DNA of 64,000 nucleotides from Atrichornis clamosus (taxonomy: Eukaryota; Chordata; Aves; Passeriformes; Menuridae): contig WBMZ01012767.1 in assembly GCA_013400975.1 (NCBI GenBank), positions 1-64,000 of the forward strand. Direction: 5' to 3'. The position numbers and the translations under genes are program-made. The notes under the pieces were generated by a model. That model saw nothing but the letters and a program-made list of their open reading frames with translations. It did not search any database and had not been told where the DNA came from. Positions 24,851-37,400 of the stretch are shown piece after piece; position 1 is the stretch's first letter, and each line of letters opens with the position of its first letter.

Positions 24851-25532
24851 GTATCGTTTTTGAAAGGCTCTTACTGACAGGGAACCCAGAGGTGCACCTG
24901 CCCTGGGAAGTGGTGGATAATCTGTGTCCAGCCCTACTGGAAATGACAGAGCCGTCTTCAGTTCCCATGTTATTTGAACTAGAAGGGTTTCCCAGTTACT
25001 CCCTTTGAGATCCTTCTGTTGATGCAGCAATACTTTAGACATGGTTGAAGTCTATAGGAGACTGGTTTCAGGGGATTGGTTAGTGTTTCTCTATTCTGTT
25101 TCATAAGCAATCTGTTGCATCCGTCCAGGTTTCTTCCATAAGGATAGCTTTTCCTGCCTCATGCATAGGAATTGAGTTTATTTTCCACAGGACATTCTTG
25201 TTTTCAGAGGTTTTGTGCAATAAGCACTATTCACTCTGAGAGGCTTGATTTTATTTTTTTTTCCTTTCATTAGACAGTTCATGGGCAGAACTATCATTAA
25301 AGGTTGTAGCATCATGTTGCTATCTAAAGACTTATCATTTTCCTTCCACCTAAAACAAAACTTCAATCCAGAATTTAGAAGTAAGCCCCTTCATGGATAT
25401 CAGCCCCTCTTCTTTTGATGTGTTCCCAATTGGAATTAATTTGTTTTGTATCCCAGATAGTGTTCTAATCATCTGAAAAGCCTTTCCACTGTCTGCAGCA
25501 GGGCTGTATGTTCCTTAACCCCTTGTGCTCAG
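24851..25532 (+). other. RNF220: RNF220 intron 5
   Basis: This 682-nt intron has a donor (GTATCG) weaker than its neighbours and acceptor TTGTGCTCAG. Nothing else is recognised. Confidence 0.92.
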
Positions 25533-25619
25533 GTACACAGAGGCAGACATTATCCCTTGCACTGGAGAAGAACCAGGTGAAGCCAAAGAAAGGGAGGCAC
25601 TCCGAGGTGCTGTTTTAAA
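25533..25619 (+). CDS. RNF220: RNF220 exon 6
   Basis: This 87-nt exon encodes residues 147-176: YTEADIIPCTGEEPGEAKER followed by EALRGAVL, with a split Asn codon at the 3' end. The donor is gtaagt. It matches the mammalian family almost residue for residue. Confidence 0.97.
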
Positions 25620-26896
25620 GTAAGTATCATGCCTTTCTAAATTACATTCATTACTTTTGGGGAGTCTCAGTTTGTGGAAAATACCTGTTCACTGGAGTGC
25701 AACGGTTGCAACAAAGGACTTACAAAGAAGCATAGCCCGACAGATGGGTCTCCATTTCTACCTGTGCAGCCTCAGTAAAGCCTCCCTGCTTACTCTCCCT
25801 CCCCAAGCCACCCACATCCCAGCCAGTGCCATCTTTGCCCTGAACAGTGCTGGACAGAGGGTGAATTCTGGTGATGAGGAAACTGTGCTGTACTAAGACC
25901 TTACACATCATCTTGCTTCACGATGAAATGTGGCTTCTTAGTAGTACAGTGTGATGCCTTTGGAATCTGGTTCAGCACAGTAGGAGTCTGGCACCCCACG
26001 CGTGATTTCATTGCATCCAGTTACATGTTGTGGGGTGTGCAAACTAATCCTTCTGCATCCAGCTCTGGGTTGGGGCAGGATGTGTGCTCTGCCCACATAC
26101 ATATGTGGAGAATGTAGGCAGCCAGCATTCAGGGCACTCAGGGAAGCATTTCAGGCAAATAAAATGAGTCTTAACAGGGAGCTAGGATTGCTTTCTAAGC
26201 CCTCTGCCCTGCATAAAACAGGACTTAAATTACCCCTCTATCTCTTTCACTGAGTAATCCTGTAAGGTCAAGGTTGAAGTGATTGATAGAGCAGTGAAAT
26301 GAAGTTTTCTTACTGCTTAGCCTGTCACAAACACTAGTTCAAAATTAGGTTTCACTCCATAGAAAAGTGGCATTTGCCACACTGGATCCAAACCATTGGT
26401 CTGTTCAATACTTTGCTAACCATGCTAGTCCAAAGGCTAGGCCTCAAAGATGCTGAAACTCCTTCACAGCCAGGACTGTGGTATTGGAGCAGGAAGATAC
26501 TGGGTTATCAGTGTCTGTGGGCACGTAGTGCTTGGTGAGGCAACTGAGGACCTGAGGCCAGGAGACCCCGTTACTTCATGTGGCTTGCACCTAACATTGT
26601 TTTGCTGTTTGGGCAAGGTCCTTCCTTGCATGTTTCCTGGACTTTTTTGCCCAACTCTCCAACAGGAGAGGTGATGTTGCTTGTTAAAGCACTTTGAAAT
26701 TCTGGCAGATTTCTGTAGTGCAACTGATGCCATGAAGCATGAGACTGTTTCTTGGCTGGCCATCCGCTCACATTTTGAAGCCTAGACTGATGGATAGAAG
26801 TATTGAGAGAGAAGTGGTGGGTGGAAAGGGTAGCTTTTCCTGAGCAGCAAGATTTTCTGTGTTCAACCTTCAGCATACTGCCCTTTTCTCTTTTAG
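25620..26896 (+). other. RNF220: RNF220 intron 6
   Basis: This 1277-nt intron has donor GTAAGT and acceptor TCTCTTTTAG. I see no separate feature. Confidence 0.92.
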
Positions 26897-26952
26897 TGGT
26901 GGCACACCCAGTACTCGAATAACGCCGGAATTTTCTAAATGGGCCAGTGACG
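26897..26952 (+). CDS. RNF220: RNF220 exon 7
   Basis: This 56-nt exon encodes residues 176-195 (NGGTPSTRITPEFSKWASD plus a split codon). It is too small to appear as an open frame of its own. It was placed by the PSTRITPEFSKWASD family sequence and by phase (needs 1 base left, gives 1 base right). The donor is gtgagt. Confidence 0.97.
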
Positions 26953-28665
26953 GTGAGTGTTGAACTTGTGAATTGTTAATTACACACTACAGGAGGGCAG
27001 GTAGATATTCCGTGTCTTCTGCTTGCCAGTACTTACAGGCAAGGTAGTTACTCATGCTCTTGCAGAGTGTCATCAGATATGTATGCACATACAATCACAC
27101 TATCTCTTTGAAACTTTACAGCACAATTAACTGTGGTCAGTGGCAGCTGGGGAAGTTGGCAAAAATGCCACCTTAGCTGGTATGGTGATGAGAGTTGGAT
27201 TGACTCAATGTCATGTCACTGAAAGGCAAACTCTTGGATTACAGAGGGGGACGGGAGCCTGACAGTGTGATGGTGGTGTTCAGCTGCTGGGGGTTTAAGC
27301 TACACAGGCACACCTGTTGCTTGGGGTTTTTTTCAACTGCTTTCTTATCTTCACTTCTTTGAAAGGGTATGCTAGAGACTTGTATCTTCTGGGTAGATCT
27401 TGTCCTTGCTGGCCTCTGTATGGCAAAAAAAGCCTGCAGCTCTGAAGCCTTCACCTTTAGAGTGGAAACTCTAGAATCTGTCCTACTTCATGACCTATAG
27501 TTGAGACTTCCGAGCAGATGAATTAATGTGAATATGTACCTTTGCCTGCATTACTTGAGAGCTCATTGCATTAAGAAGAAAGGGGAAGTGTTAAACCCAT
27601 TCGACTGCTGGGGATTTTATTCAATGCCAGCAGCACTAAGTGTAAGCAGCAACCTAGTGGAAATATGAGAGTAATAAAACCTGGCGCTTTCCAGCTGTAG
27701 ATGCCAAATCCATTTCCAGAGCTGGGCAGTGCTGCTCCAGCTCCCTTAGGAAGGAAACTGAAGCTCAGCGACCTGAAGAGACTTGTCCCGATGATTTTGT
27801 TCCCTGTTCTGTTTCTGTCATGCTTCAGGCATTTTATTGCCAGCCTTGAAAGCACCTATAAGACATAACTACTTGCCAGTGGGAGTGGGGGTAGGGAGTA
27901 GAACCAGTTTTGCCAAGGGCATGGTGGTTGAATGGAGAACATAGGATATCTATCGCAGGCATTTTCTTCTGTGGGATAGGCAATCACATTTATTTTCTGT
28001 GATGTAGGAGCACTCGCTTGTAGGTATGATCAGCTTCAGCAGCTGCAGCCAGAGATGATGAGGAGGATGACATTTGCTATGAGCTGTTTTGTTCATACCT
28101 TTTATCTGAATCTACAATGATTAACCTACAGCCCTGGGGCTGATGCATCTTCTCACCTTCAGGTGGTGTCTCACACCCTCTCCAGTGCAGGGAGCAGCCA
28201 TGATGAGCAGATTCTTCTGTCATGCTACTTAGCTGGCATATATTTTTTTTACTTGTATCTGAGGGGTGTCAGCGAAAGGGAGAATCTGAGAGCAGGATCT
28301 GGGCTAGGTAGACTTGCTCTGAACCCACCTTTTTTGAAGTACAGGGTTTAGAAGTACAGATGTAGACAGCCACATCAACCCTTCTGAATTAAATCCTGGC
28401 TTAAACAACTGGTACATCAGTGTTTGGCACATCAGTATGAAGTGGGGACAGGGCAGGGGTTGTATCTTGAGCCCTGAATCATAGAAATACACTGTCCAGA
28501 GAGGACCCCCCTGCCAGACAGGGACAGTAGCATTAGTCACTTCTCTCTCTTACCAAGAACTGGCATGAAAATGACTCCTTGGGGTCCTCTGAAACTGTGA
28601 CTCAGACTATTTCATTGCAATGATCAAATGTGCTCTTACTGATTTTTCTATTCTTCCCTCAACAG
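26953..28665 (+). other. RNF220: RNF220 intron 7
   Basis: This 1.7-kb intron has donor GTGAGT and acceptor CCTCAACAG. Nothing else is supported. Confidence 0.92.
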
Positions 28666-28744
28666 AAATGCCCTCAACGAGTAATGGTGAAAGCAGTAAA
28701 CAGGAGACCATGCAGAAGACCTGTAAGAATAGTGACATTGAAAA
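28666..28744 (+). CDS. RNF220: RNF220 exon 8 (Ser/Lys-rich linker)
   Basis: This 79-nt exon encodes residues 195-221: EMPSTSNGESSKQETMQKTC followed by KNSDIE, with a split Lys codon. It is a polar, probably flexible linker before the RING-proximal helix. The donor is gtgagt. Confidence 0.97.
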
Positions 28745-30429
28745 GTGAGTGTGAAGTGGGTAGCTTCCATTTTTCTTGTTTTAAAGAACCATAGTGTTCC
28801 ATCTGGTGCTCCCAGAAGCGGTGGTAATCTGAAGGCAGGCATATTTGAAGCTTTTACCACTGAGAAGGGAAGTTATGCTCCAACATGAAGCCTGGACTTG
28901 GAGCCCTTGCCACTGCTGTGTTCACAGAGGGCCTGTGGGGAGTTCTCCACCAGATATCTGTGTGAGCAGGTACCCAGTGACAAGGAATTGGGCACAGCTT
29001 CCAAAGGGCTTCCCCACTGCAAATTGCCTTATTTTAAAATATGTAAATAGATATATCCGTGCTTTATTTCTGTATGTTCCACCTTTCATCTCTCCAACAA
29101 AAGGGAATCCCCCCAGCAGCACTGTAACTTGGCAGAAGCCTCACTGAGAGAATTTCTTTTTCCTTAAGATCTATATTGAGCCTTTGTATCGTTCCTAACA
29201 GAAATATGTCTCCGTTTCTGAGTTTTTCACCTGCAGCCCTTTCACTGATTCAGAAGTTCTAAGTCCCAGTGTTTGAATATACATTAGTGCAGGGACTGCT
29301 GGGCACCTCCTTTCCTGTCCCTTTCTGCTCACTGAATGTGCTGCAGTCTAGTCTGGGATAGAAATAAGTGGTTTTATCTGCACTGTTCATTTGAGTAACA
29401 ACCTCTATTCTCAGCTTCCCTCCACATGCAGCTAGGGTGACTTACTGCTTGGGCAGATTTGATGGTCCAAGCCTAAAACCTTAGGCTCTTCTCTGCTGCC
29501 ATGGGACTGCATTAGCTGGTATAGGGCAGTGTTTTAAGTTGGCTATTGCCTGATAACAAACATTGCCCCAAGATCAAGTGAGAGACCAGACAGCTTTAAT
29601 TAAGTGGAAGCAATGATGTAATTATGGGTTTTAAACATTTATATTTTGGGGTGAGGTCCGTGGATAATTTGGGATTGGGAAAAATCTAGTGGTACCATTA
29701 AGCTGACTTTACAGAAATGAAGTTTTTTAAATGAAGTTTGTTCTACTCCTGCCCCTGGTCCTGACTTGAGAGGTTGTGTCCCTGGCACATTTCAGGATCC
29801 CTGACAGTTCCAGCAGCCTGGCAGAGCATATGTTCACAGTTGGGGTTAATTGGGGAAACACCCTGCTGCAGATGGAACTTTAATACTGCTGTGCTGTCTC
29901 GGCACTTTCTACAAGCCCCTTTGTTAGCGTGTCCCAAATGTTGGCTGTCTGCCACTCGATGCTTCTCAGTCAGCAGACTTTGGCCAAGGACCACTGAGTT
30001 TGGGAGCTTGCAGGTCAGTTCAGGAGCAGCTTTGTCCTTAGAGTGAGCCAACCATTGCATGCTGTCATGGTGGCAAGGACTCATCCCTTCTGCCCTAATC
30101 TGTCAGCCTCTGTCTGAGCTGCTGCTTGGCTTCCCTTTGGGCCTTCTGCCTGTCAGCCCAGCAGCCCTCCACCCTCCCAGATCCACTCCTATTGAAAATC
30201 TTTAAACTGTAGGAGCTGAAAGGATTTGACATTTTCCAGAACACTTGAGCTCAAGTGATAAAATTGACATAGCTTTAATAATCTGATCAAAGAGGCTTTA
30301 GCTAGCACCTTTTGAAGGGTCCCAGAATCCTTTCCAAACAACTCTCGTGCTAACACTGCTTTGAAGTGGGGAGAGCGTGTATGTGTCTGCATCTGTATGC
30401 ACACACACCTTGCTCCGAAATAACCTTGC

Positions 30430-31330
30430 CTGCTGAAGCTTCAGTTCTCCTAAAAGTCAGCAAAACCCAATAGAAATTATAGGAAATTCCTTAAATATCT
30501 TGTTCAGTCATTCCAATAATGTTAATTTTTGAAAGTAGCGGAGGGACCTTTTTAATTAAGGTACTTTATTTCACTGAAGTTCAGAAAACAAGATGGTGTT
30601 TAGGTGGAGAATTCCTAGCTGCCTTTTTTTTTTTCCTCTCCTTTCCTTTGAGATTCATGTGTGATAAATAGTTTCTGTCCTGCCATTTAAGGAGTCTGAA
30701 TGCTCTGTGTGCTTGTCTGTGTAGAGGGGTTCTGTTAAATTAATTGATAACAGGGATCAGAGCTAGAAGCCTACAGAAAAGGAGGGGGAAGGGTTTCTCA
30801 CTGTCTGGCTGCTTCCCACTCCACTGCTGAGCCATGATATATGGTGACCCAGCCCAACAGGCTAAATTGATTCATCTCTAGTTCCTGTTTCTTAATCTGG
30901 AGCTAAATTGGTTTCATTTTTCTTGTTTTGGGTGGTGCTTACAGGAAGTTTTTGGCAGCATCACTTTACTCCATTGTTTGTAACTTCAATTTTTGCCTTT
31001 AAATCTGAGCATTATTGATTGGCACGTTAAACCTTTTGTAGCATCTGATTAGCATTTTTTAAATTGTCCAGAAGCACATGGCTTAGCACCTGTGTCAGCT
31101 GTACTCACAGTTTCGAGCATTGGCTAATAGAGTTAGCAGTGATCTGTGTATTGATCCTTTTCTCATACGAATGATGTTCCTTCCTCCCCCCTTCCAAAAA
31201 TAAGTCCAAGCGAGGAGAGCAGTGTGTTTTTGTTTGTTTTTTAATCCATTAATATAGTACAGTGAGCAGTTCTCCTTTTGGCATGCAGCTGAAATTCTTC
31301 GCTTGAGCAAGTTAATTTAATCTAAACTTA
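30430..31330. promoter_or_regulatory. Candidate conserved element cluster
   Basis: Several AT-rich segments carry TTTTTAATTAAGG (near 30550), TTAATTGATAA (near 30738), GCATTATTGATTGG (near 31010), TCTGATTAGCATT (near 31045) and CGAGCATTGGCTAATAG (near 31115). They are interspersed with plain sequence. Boundaries are approximate. Confidence 0.35.
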
Positions 31331-31491
31331 GGTTTTTGTGGGAGAGTCTCTTGCATGTAGATGGGGTTTGGGATAAGCCTGTGTTTGTTGCTCTGCTGCT
31401 TATGCTGTGCCAGATCATCAGTACCTAGGACAAGTAATGTTGAACTTCAGGTGGCAGCCACAGGTAATGGGAGACATGGTGCTGGTCCCAG

Positions 31492-31597
31492 CTCTCCCTC
31501 CCAGCACTCCAGGGTGTCTCAGTGCTGAGCTTTTATAATCTCACCGATGTGAGATGTCTGGGAGACACCCTGGGGTGCTGAGGGCTCCCGGGGAGAG
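31492..31597 (+). ncRNA. Long imperfect hairpin, pre-miRNA-like
   Basis: Arms 31502-31520 and 31562-31580 pair over 19 bp with a single G-U wobble (31508-31574). The stem extends outward by a C-A mismatch, three pairs (31498-31500 with 31582-31584), then six pairs (31492-31497 with 31592-31597) after a 7-nt bulge. The 41-nt apical region holds a perfect 7-bp hairpin with a CGAT loop (31538-31555). The core is 79 nt, within pre-miRNA range, on the RNF220 sense strand. It could instead be a relic of a palindromic element or a protein-binding palindrome. Confidence 0.35.
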
Positions 31598-31929
31598 GTG
31601 AAGGAGCGTCACAGCATCCGAGCCCTGCCTGTCTGCTGAAGACCCGACCTACTGCCAAGGCAAAGCTCAGCCAGTGCGACGCTCCTTTACGTCAGTTTGA
31701 GGTGCAGCTTTGCCCAGAGAGAGCAGCAGGTCCCTAAGTGCCCAGGCACCTTCCCTGATGCCTCCGCCTATGTTGTACTCTCAGCAGTGTTGCACACAGA
31801 GAGTTGCAAAAAGCACCTTCCCCACAAAAAGTCTTCCTCCCTGCTCCCTCCCAAGATGCTGCCTGTGAGGGTCTGGTGCCATTTGGAAACCGAGGTTCCC
31901 CGGGGTTAAAAGCCAGCATCTTAATTCAG

Positions 31930-32380
31930 AGTGCCAATGTTCAATTTTACTTTCTGCCACCAGACTAGATTGCAGGCCAGCAAGAGAGTCTGGGTTAGTG
32001 GCCCACTGGGTCACCTCCCATTTGTTTTCCTCAATTTTGTGTTGTCATAAATTCATTCCAGCCCGTTGTGGTTGATCAGTTTATCTCCGCCGGGGCAGGG
32101 AGCGCTGCGAGCATGATATATGGCACAGAGCATTGTAGCCAGCCTCTCCATGAATCACTCCAGCTGTTTGGTGTCAGCCCCAAAGCAAACAGGACCCGGC
32201 CGCTGAGCATTGACTACGATGAGCTCAGTATGGGAAGAGACATGACGTATGAATGTTTATTTAATAATTCTCTAATATTTCCAGCGGAGTGTAGCTGTGC
32301 CTTCTGGGAGGGGTGAAAGGGGGGGAGGTTGAAGAGGGAAACTCTAATCTGTTGGGGTGGGTCATAAATCAGGCAGACAA
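31930..32380. promoter_or_regulatory. Candidate conserved enhancer with RUNX word
   Basis: The block has GTCATAAATTCATT (near 32043), a RUNX-type TGTGGTT at 32067-32073, CpGs kept at 32085-32110 and 32190-32215, ATGACGTATG near 32244, ATTTAATAATT near 32258, and TCATAAATCA plus CATCATTAATCAG up to about 32395. The mix of CpG and homeodomain words suggests a developmental enhancer. Conservation is not tested. Confidence 0.4.
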
Positions 32381-32459
32381 CATCATTAATCAGAGATGGG
32401 ACAGAAGTGGAAGGAGGTGGGACTGAAACTGCCATCCTCGTTGGGAAGGGGGCTGTGCT

Positions 32460-32494
32460 TTTTTTTTTTACTTTCTGCCTTTTTTTTTTTTTTT
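32460..32494 (+). repeat. T-rich low complexity
   Basis: Two T runs are separated by a short ACTTTCTGCC interruption. No transposon is attached. Confidence 0.7.
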
Positions 32495-35400
32495 AAACAA
32501 ATCTCGTTTCTGATTCTGCTTGGCCCCAGCCACACTGCCCACATAATAGCAAACCCGGACACAAGGCTGTTTAAGTGAGTATGCTACCTCTGCTCTGAAC
32601 CTTGCGATACGAGCCTGCCAAGCATTAAATCCCTTTATAATTATCTTCTTTATATAACACTTCATGCTTATCATGCTTCATTGGATGAGACGCTTGTTGG
32701 GTTAAAAAGAGGGTTTTAGAGACAAAAGGCAATTGTATTTGTTTTATTTTTCCTGTCTCATCTTTCCTCCCCTTCCCCCCCACCTCACCTCTTTCCAATC
32801 CAGCTGCTCTAAAACATCGGCTCTGGAGGGGCTGTGGCACGGCAGCACAGGGAGGAGCCTCAGTTAAAATTAAACAAAGTTTAGATGGGTTCCTTGTGCA
32901 GAGTCAGGCATGTGAGAGCAGTCAAGGAGGTAGCAGTGTCTGTCGTGGGGACCGTGATCCCAGGCAGACACGTCCAGGCAGGAGCAGAGTGAGTGTGAAG
33001 CCAGAGGATTAGCAGAGGCCCGAAAGGGAAGGAGCCACGCTTAAGCTGGTATGTCAGAGGAAAACAGAAGCTGTTGCGAATTCACACCACAGGATAAGCT
33101 CTTCCCAGCCCTTCTCCACTGTGTCACACACCATTAATAGGCTTTGCTGAGAGACAAGAACATCTCATAGCAAAGACAGAATTTTGAAATGAACTTGAGT
33201 AATAAATTAACTAACCCTTTGTGCTCTGCTAAGCGAGAGCATGATGCTGCTAGTGGGTCCAGTCCTAGAGCAGCCCATGTGAACTTGGGAAGGGATGCAG
33301 GACACTGAACTGAAGTGTGGGATTGTCAAAACCAGGCTGAGAAAGAGCTGTTGTGCTGTGCTGCTTGTGTCCAGATTTTTATCTTTATTAGGTTTTAGTC
33401 TTTTTCAGAAATTCAGAAGTATGTAATATTGTGTTCATACTGTATACTGATGACCAGTGTTGAAAGGGTGCAGAGATAGATGCTCCATTTCTTTATTAAG
33501 TGAGACTGACATTACTTCATCCTCTAGGTTGTGACAGTGGAGAGCAGAGTGCTGGGCTGCATTTCCTTATTCCACTCCCTCTTCTAACTGTTGGGTAGAA
33601 GTTGCACGTGCCAATGATGGTCTCAAACATTACAACTGCTGCACAAACTGAAATTGTATCAGTGTCTGGTTCTTCACAGGCTGGTGGTTAACAGAGCTCA
33701 GCGAGGCAGGCTGTGACTCTACATGGTCAGACCTGGGGAAAGGTGGTATCTCTGTTTAGTGCAGCTTTGTCCAGAGGTTTGGTCTAGTTTCATGCCTCAA
33801 GGCAGTTTTCTATAGATTTTTACATCCTCATATGGGAAGGGACTCTCATTTCTGTTGAACCTGTGGTGTTTTAAAGCTGAAATATCTGCAAACCCAAGGG
33901 GGCTGCTGGCTTCAGGGGTGGTAGGTAGCACATCCCTGTACCATAACTGGGGGATGGAATTTTTTTCCTAGGTAGGAGGCACAGTTTAGGCATCTTTCAA
34001 TTTATGTCTCTTTGCCTGCCCCTTCTTTTCTTTTTTCTTTTCTTAGTTTCAGAAATGCTGTTAACTTTAATTTGTAGAGTTGCTTCCTGGGAATGAAAAA
34101 TCGATGGGGGGCTATCGCAGTGTGAAATTCGACTGTCACTATTGAGCTATAGAGTTACCAAGATGTCTTAGAAGGTAAAAAATAAATCGTGGCCCAGCAA
34201 GTGCTCAGCTGTGCTATTTCAAAGGGGATATGAGGCTGATGGTGTGTTAGAGGGTACTTCAGTTAGATGGATGATGATTCCCTGTGAAATATTGGAATTA
34301 TTCCATAGGTAAGAGAAACTTTAGTTTATAAAATACAAACAGCTGCCTTCTAGCAGACGAATTCTGCCCTTAGATGTGTGAGCAGCTTGTCAGAGAGAGG
34401 ACTTGTCCCTAAAATTAGCCTGTTGTGTTTAGCAGTGTCTCTAATGGAGCATTGTGGATCTTGCTATGTTCTTTCTGAAAATATTTTGACGATATGACTG
34501 TTTATTCACATCCCTTAGCTATGCTGCAAGAATTAAGAGGCAGGGACTGATACTATTTTTTTTTTTTTAGGAAATGTTTGTATGGTGCCCAGATGCTCTC
34601 AAGAGAAAAGTAACAATTATCTTTACGTAGGCTGCATTCCCTGTTTGGATGAAAATGTTCCTTTGAAGAGCAGAAAAGGGATCATGTTGTGCCCCATCAG
34701 CTGCCAGTTTGCTGTCTCTCTCCTGCATCTGCTGAGGGGCAGCCCTGGCTGCGCAGGCTGGCTGTGTGCTGGTGGTGACAGGGCTACTGCTTTCCTTGGC
34801 ACTCACTGACTGTTGTGACAGGACTCAGTGAGTGTTTGTGCTGTGCCAGCTGCTGTGTGACAACAGGATGGTTGTAATTACAGTTCTTGGTAGCTCACGC
34901 ATTTCTTAGGCTACAGTTAGTAAGTATAAACACAAAATACTACTTAAAAAACTACCAGTTTGTGTTACTGCTCACTAAACCACGTCTGGGACAACTGTAG
35001 AGTCGGTAATTATTTCTCTTACACTTGCATGCACAGTTGCAGTACTGCTGAGGGGAGCTTACTGCTGCAAGGAGGAGTGTTAAGCTGCATTTAGTTGCAA
35101 CACAGAACCCAGCACTGCCTTTACAGAAGCAATCTAATTAAAGTAGTTTAATATCCCTGTTGATTTTTTGTCCTCACTTCTGTGTTGATGCTTGTCCTAA
35201 CCCTACACCCCACCACTGCAGGCACTTCATCCAATTTCTCCATTCGCTTCTTTCTTCCTTTTTGATGATGTTGTCTGCAAAAAGCTGTTGTTTCCCACTC
35301 AGTTGCATAAGTATTCCTGCTTTTCCCTCAGGTAGCCAGCTCATGACCTGTCCTTCCACTGCACTGCTGGTTTCCTCTTGTAGCTCTGGGGCTGCTATTG

Positions 35401-36239
35401 GTGGTTTGATACTAATGTGCCGTGGCCTCCTGTAATAGCCTCATGTTTCTTTTTGAAGGCACGATTACCTTAAATGATGCTAATTCTGATCCTTTCTTTC
35501 CCTGTAAAGGAAACAGCAACAGTGTAAAAGTTCTAGGGCGGCAGCAGCAGTTGTAGGAAGCTCTCTGGAGGATGTTACCACACTGCCCTTGCGTACCTCC
35601 AATCAGCGGTCATGAATGGGGGTTCTGGAAAGCGTATCACCTCCACAGAAAAGCCCTTAAAAGGCTATAGATGAATCCAAGTGCTGCTGTAGTAGCATAG
35701 ATATTTCCTGTTTATTTTGGTCGTTTGGATGAGGGCCATGAGAGTAGAAGACGTTTATTTAATTGCTCACAGAGGCTGGCTGCAAGACTCAGCTGCATGT
35801 TCAACCTTCTGAGCAACTTTCAGCCCGAGGAATTTGCTATTCCTCTTTCACTTCATGGATATTTTATAATTTTGTGCCCTGATCGTTCAGCCAAAGCTAC
35901 CAATAATCCCAGACCAGCTCCAGGCCACAGTGAGATGAAAAGTTACAGCTGCCATAAGTCTTCCGGTAGAAAAATAGACCTGCCTAGCTGTACATGGAGC
36001 TTGGTCATAATCTAAACATGTTTACTTGTGGATGGAGGCAAGTTTCAGTAGGCTGGAACCTCTAGCCTGTGTGCCTCAGCAAGGAGAGGAGGTGCATTTT
36101 CCATTTCCACCTCCTGCCTTCTGTGCCCCTGGCTTGTATTAAGATAGAGACCATGATGCACCTTCATAGATCTGTTAGAAATACAATTAGGCTCACCAGG
36201 ATGAAGGATGCATTTGAAAACTGAATCAACATATTAACA

Positions 36240-37400
36240 CATTAGATGAGTAATTATTTCTATTTAGGAACGTTGTTTAGAGAATCATTTTCTAATTCAA
36301 CCTGTGCTGCCTCAACAAAACCTTCCTGCAGCAAACCACTTTTCCATAGCATGGCTTTTTCCTTTATCACCAAAGCTGCTCCAGTAAAGCAATGGGATTG
36401 CATTTATTTTCTCTTTGGAACAGGGAACATAGTCTCTAAATCTAATCAGAATGACCCATGCATTCTTTCTCCCAGCTTTCATGTCGAACCATAATTGCTC
36501 AAATGGCACATTTAAAATTTTGGCGCAAGCTCAGACTTTCACTCGCCGCCTTTTTAAATCAGTCCCAGTGGCCAGCGGATACTGCGTAGCCCTACAAATG
36601 CATCTAAACATGCTGACTCCGAGGCTCCTTCTATTCTGAATGATCAGCGGTGCCATCTGTCTCTGTTTTGATTGGGGCTGAGCACATGTGTCCCAGCAAA
36701 ACACAGGCCAAAAAAAGGGAAGAGAAAGAGCCAGCGCCTGAATTTACTTCCCGCTTCTGTAAAGACATTGTTGGGTTCTGTGTTACGGAGGCGGGGGAAA
36801 TGTGAAAGCAAAATGAATTCTTCTGTCATTAAATTCTTCAGGGAATCTTTACCCAAGTCCCTACTAAATGCAGCTTAAAATGCCTTCTTGCAGCGGTAAG
36901 CTCCCCTCAGTGGTATTGCGACGGTGCATGCAAGTGTAAGAGAAATAATTCCTCTGTGGGGAAAAAAAGAGACAACATTTTTGGTTTGCATCAAGATGAA
37001 ATTAGTCAGAAGCAAACTCTGAATTTGGCAAGCAGATGCCAGTATTAACAAGTTGTGCAAGCAAGTATAAAATAGAGGCGCTCGTGACTGAGAGCGCCTC
37101 AGAGCCGTGTGTGTGCCCTTGCATGCACCCCGCTCCAAATTCACAACTTAGAACACGGAAATTAGAGTGGGAACATTGCATTATTCATAACTTGGCAACC
37201 AGAAGCCAGGGCACTTTGCCAAAGTAAACTATTCTCTATAATTACAGGTGAAGCAACATTCTTTAATATCTTACAATACAAAAACATACATTAATCAAGG
37301 AAAGAGGGCTTTTTTTTCCTAGAGGACAATAAATTAGCATCCTTGCCAATTTCCTCAATACATGTGACAATGTTTTACAGGATTATAAGTCAGCCTCTTT
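36240..37400. promoter_or_regulatory. Candidate large conserved regulatory block
   Basis: Near 36247 is TGAGTAATTATTTC. A perfect E2F-type TTTGGCGC lies at 36519-36526, amid CpGs at 36485-36590. Near 37180-37250 are ATTATTCATAAC, an NFI-like TTGGCAACCAGAAGCCA, TTTGCCAAA and ATAATTACAGG. Low-CpG flanks and unbroken A/T-rich texture resemble deeply conserved noncoding elements. It may be two elements, 36240-36640 and 36880-37400. Confidence 0.42.

Noticed and set aside
24601..25008. 135-codon frame overlapping exon 5
   Set aside because: It overlaps the real exon in a different reading frame; the RNF220 frame there is fixed by phase and family sequence.
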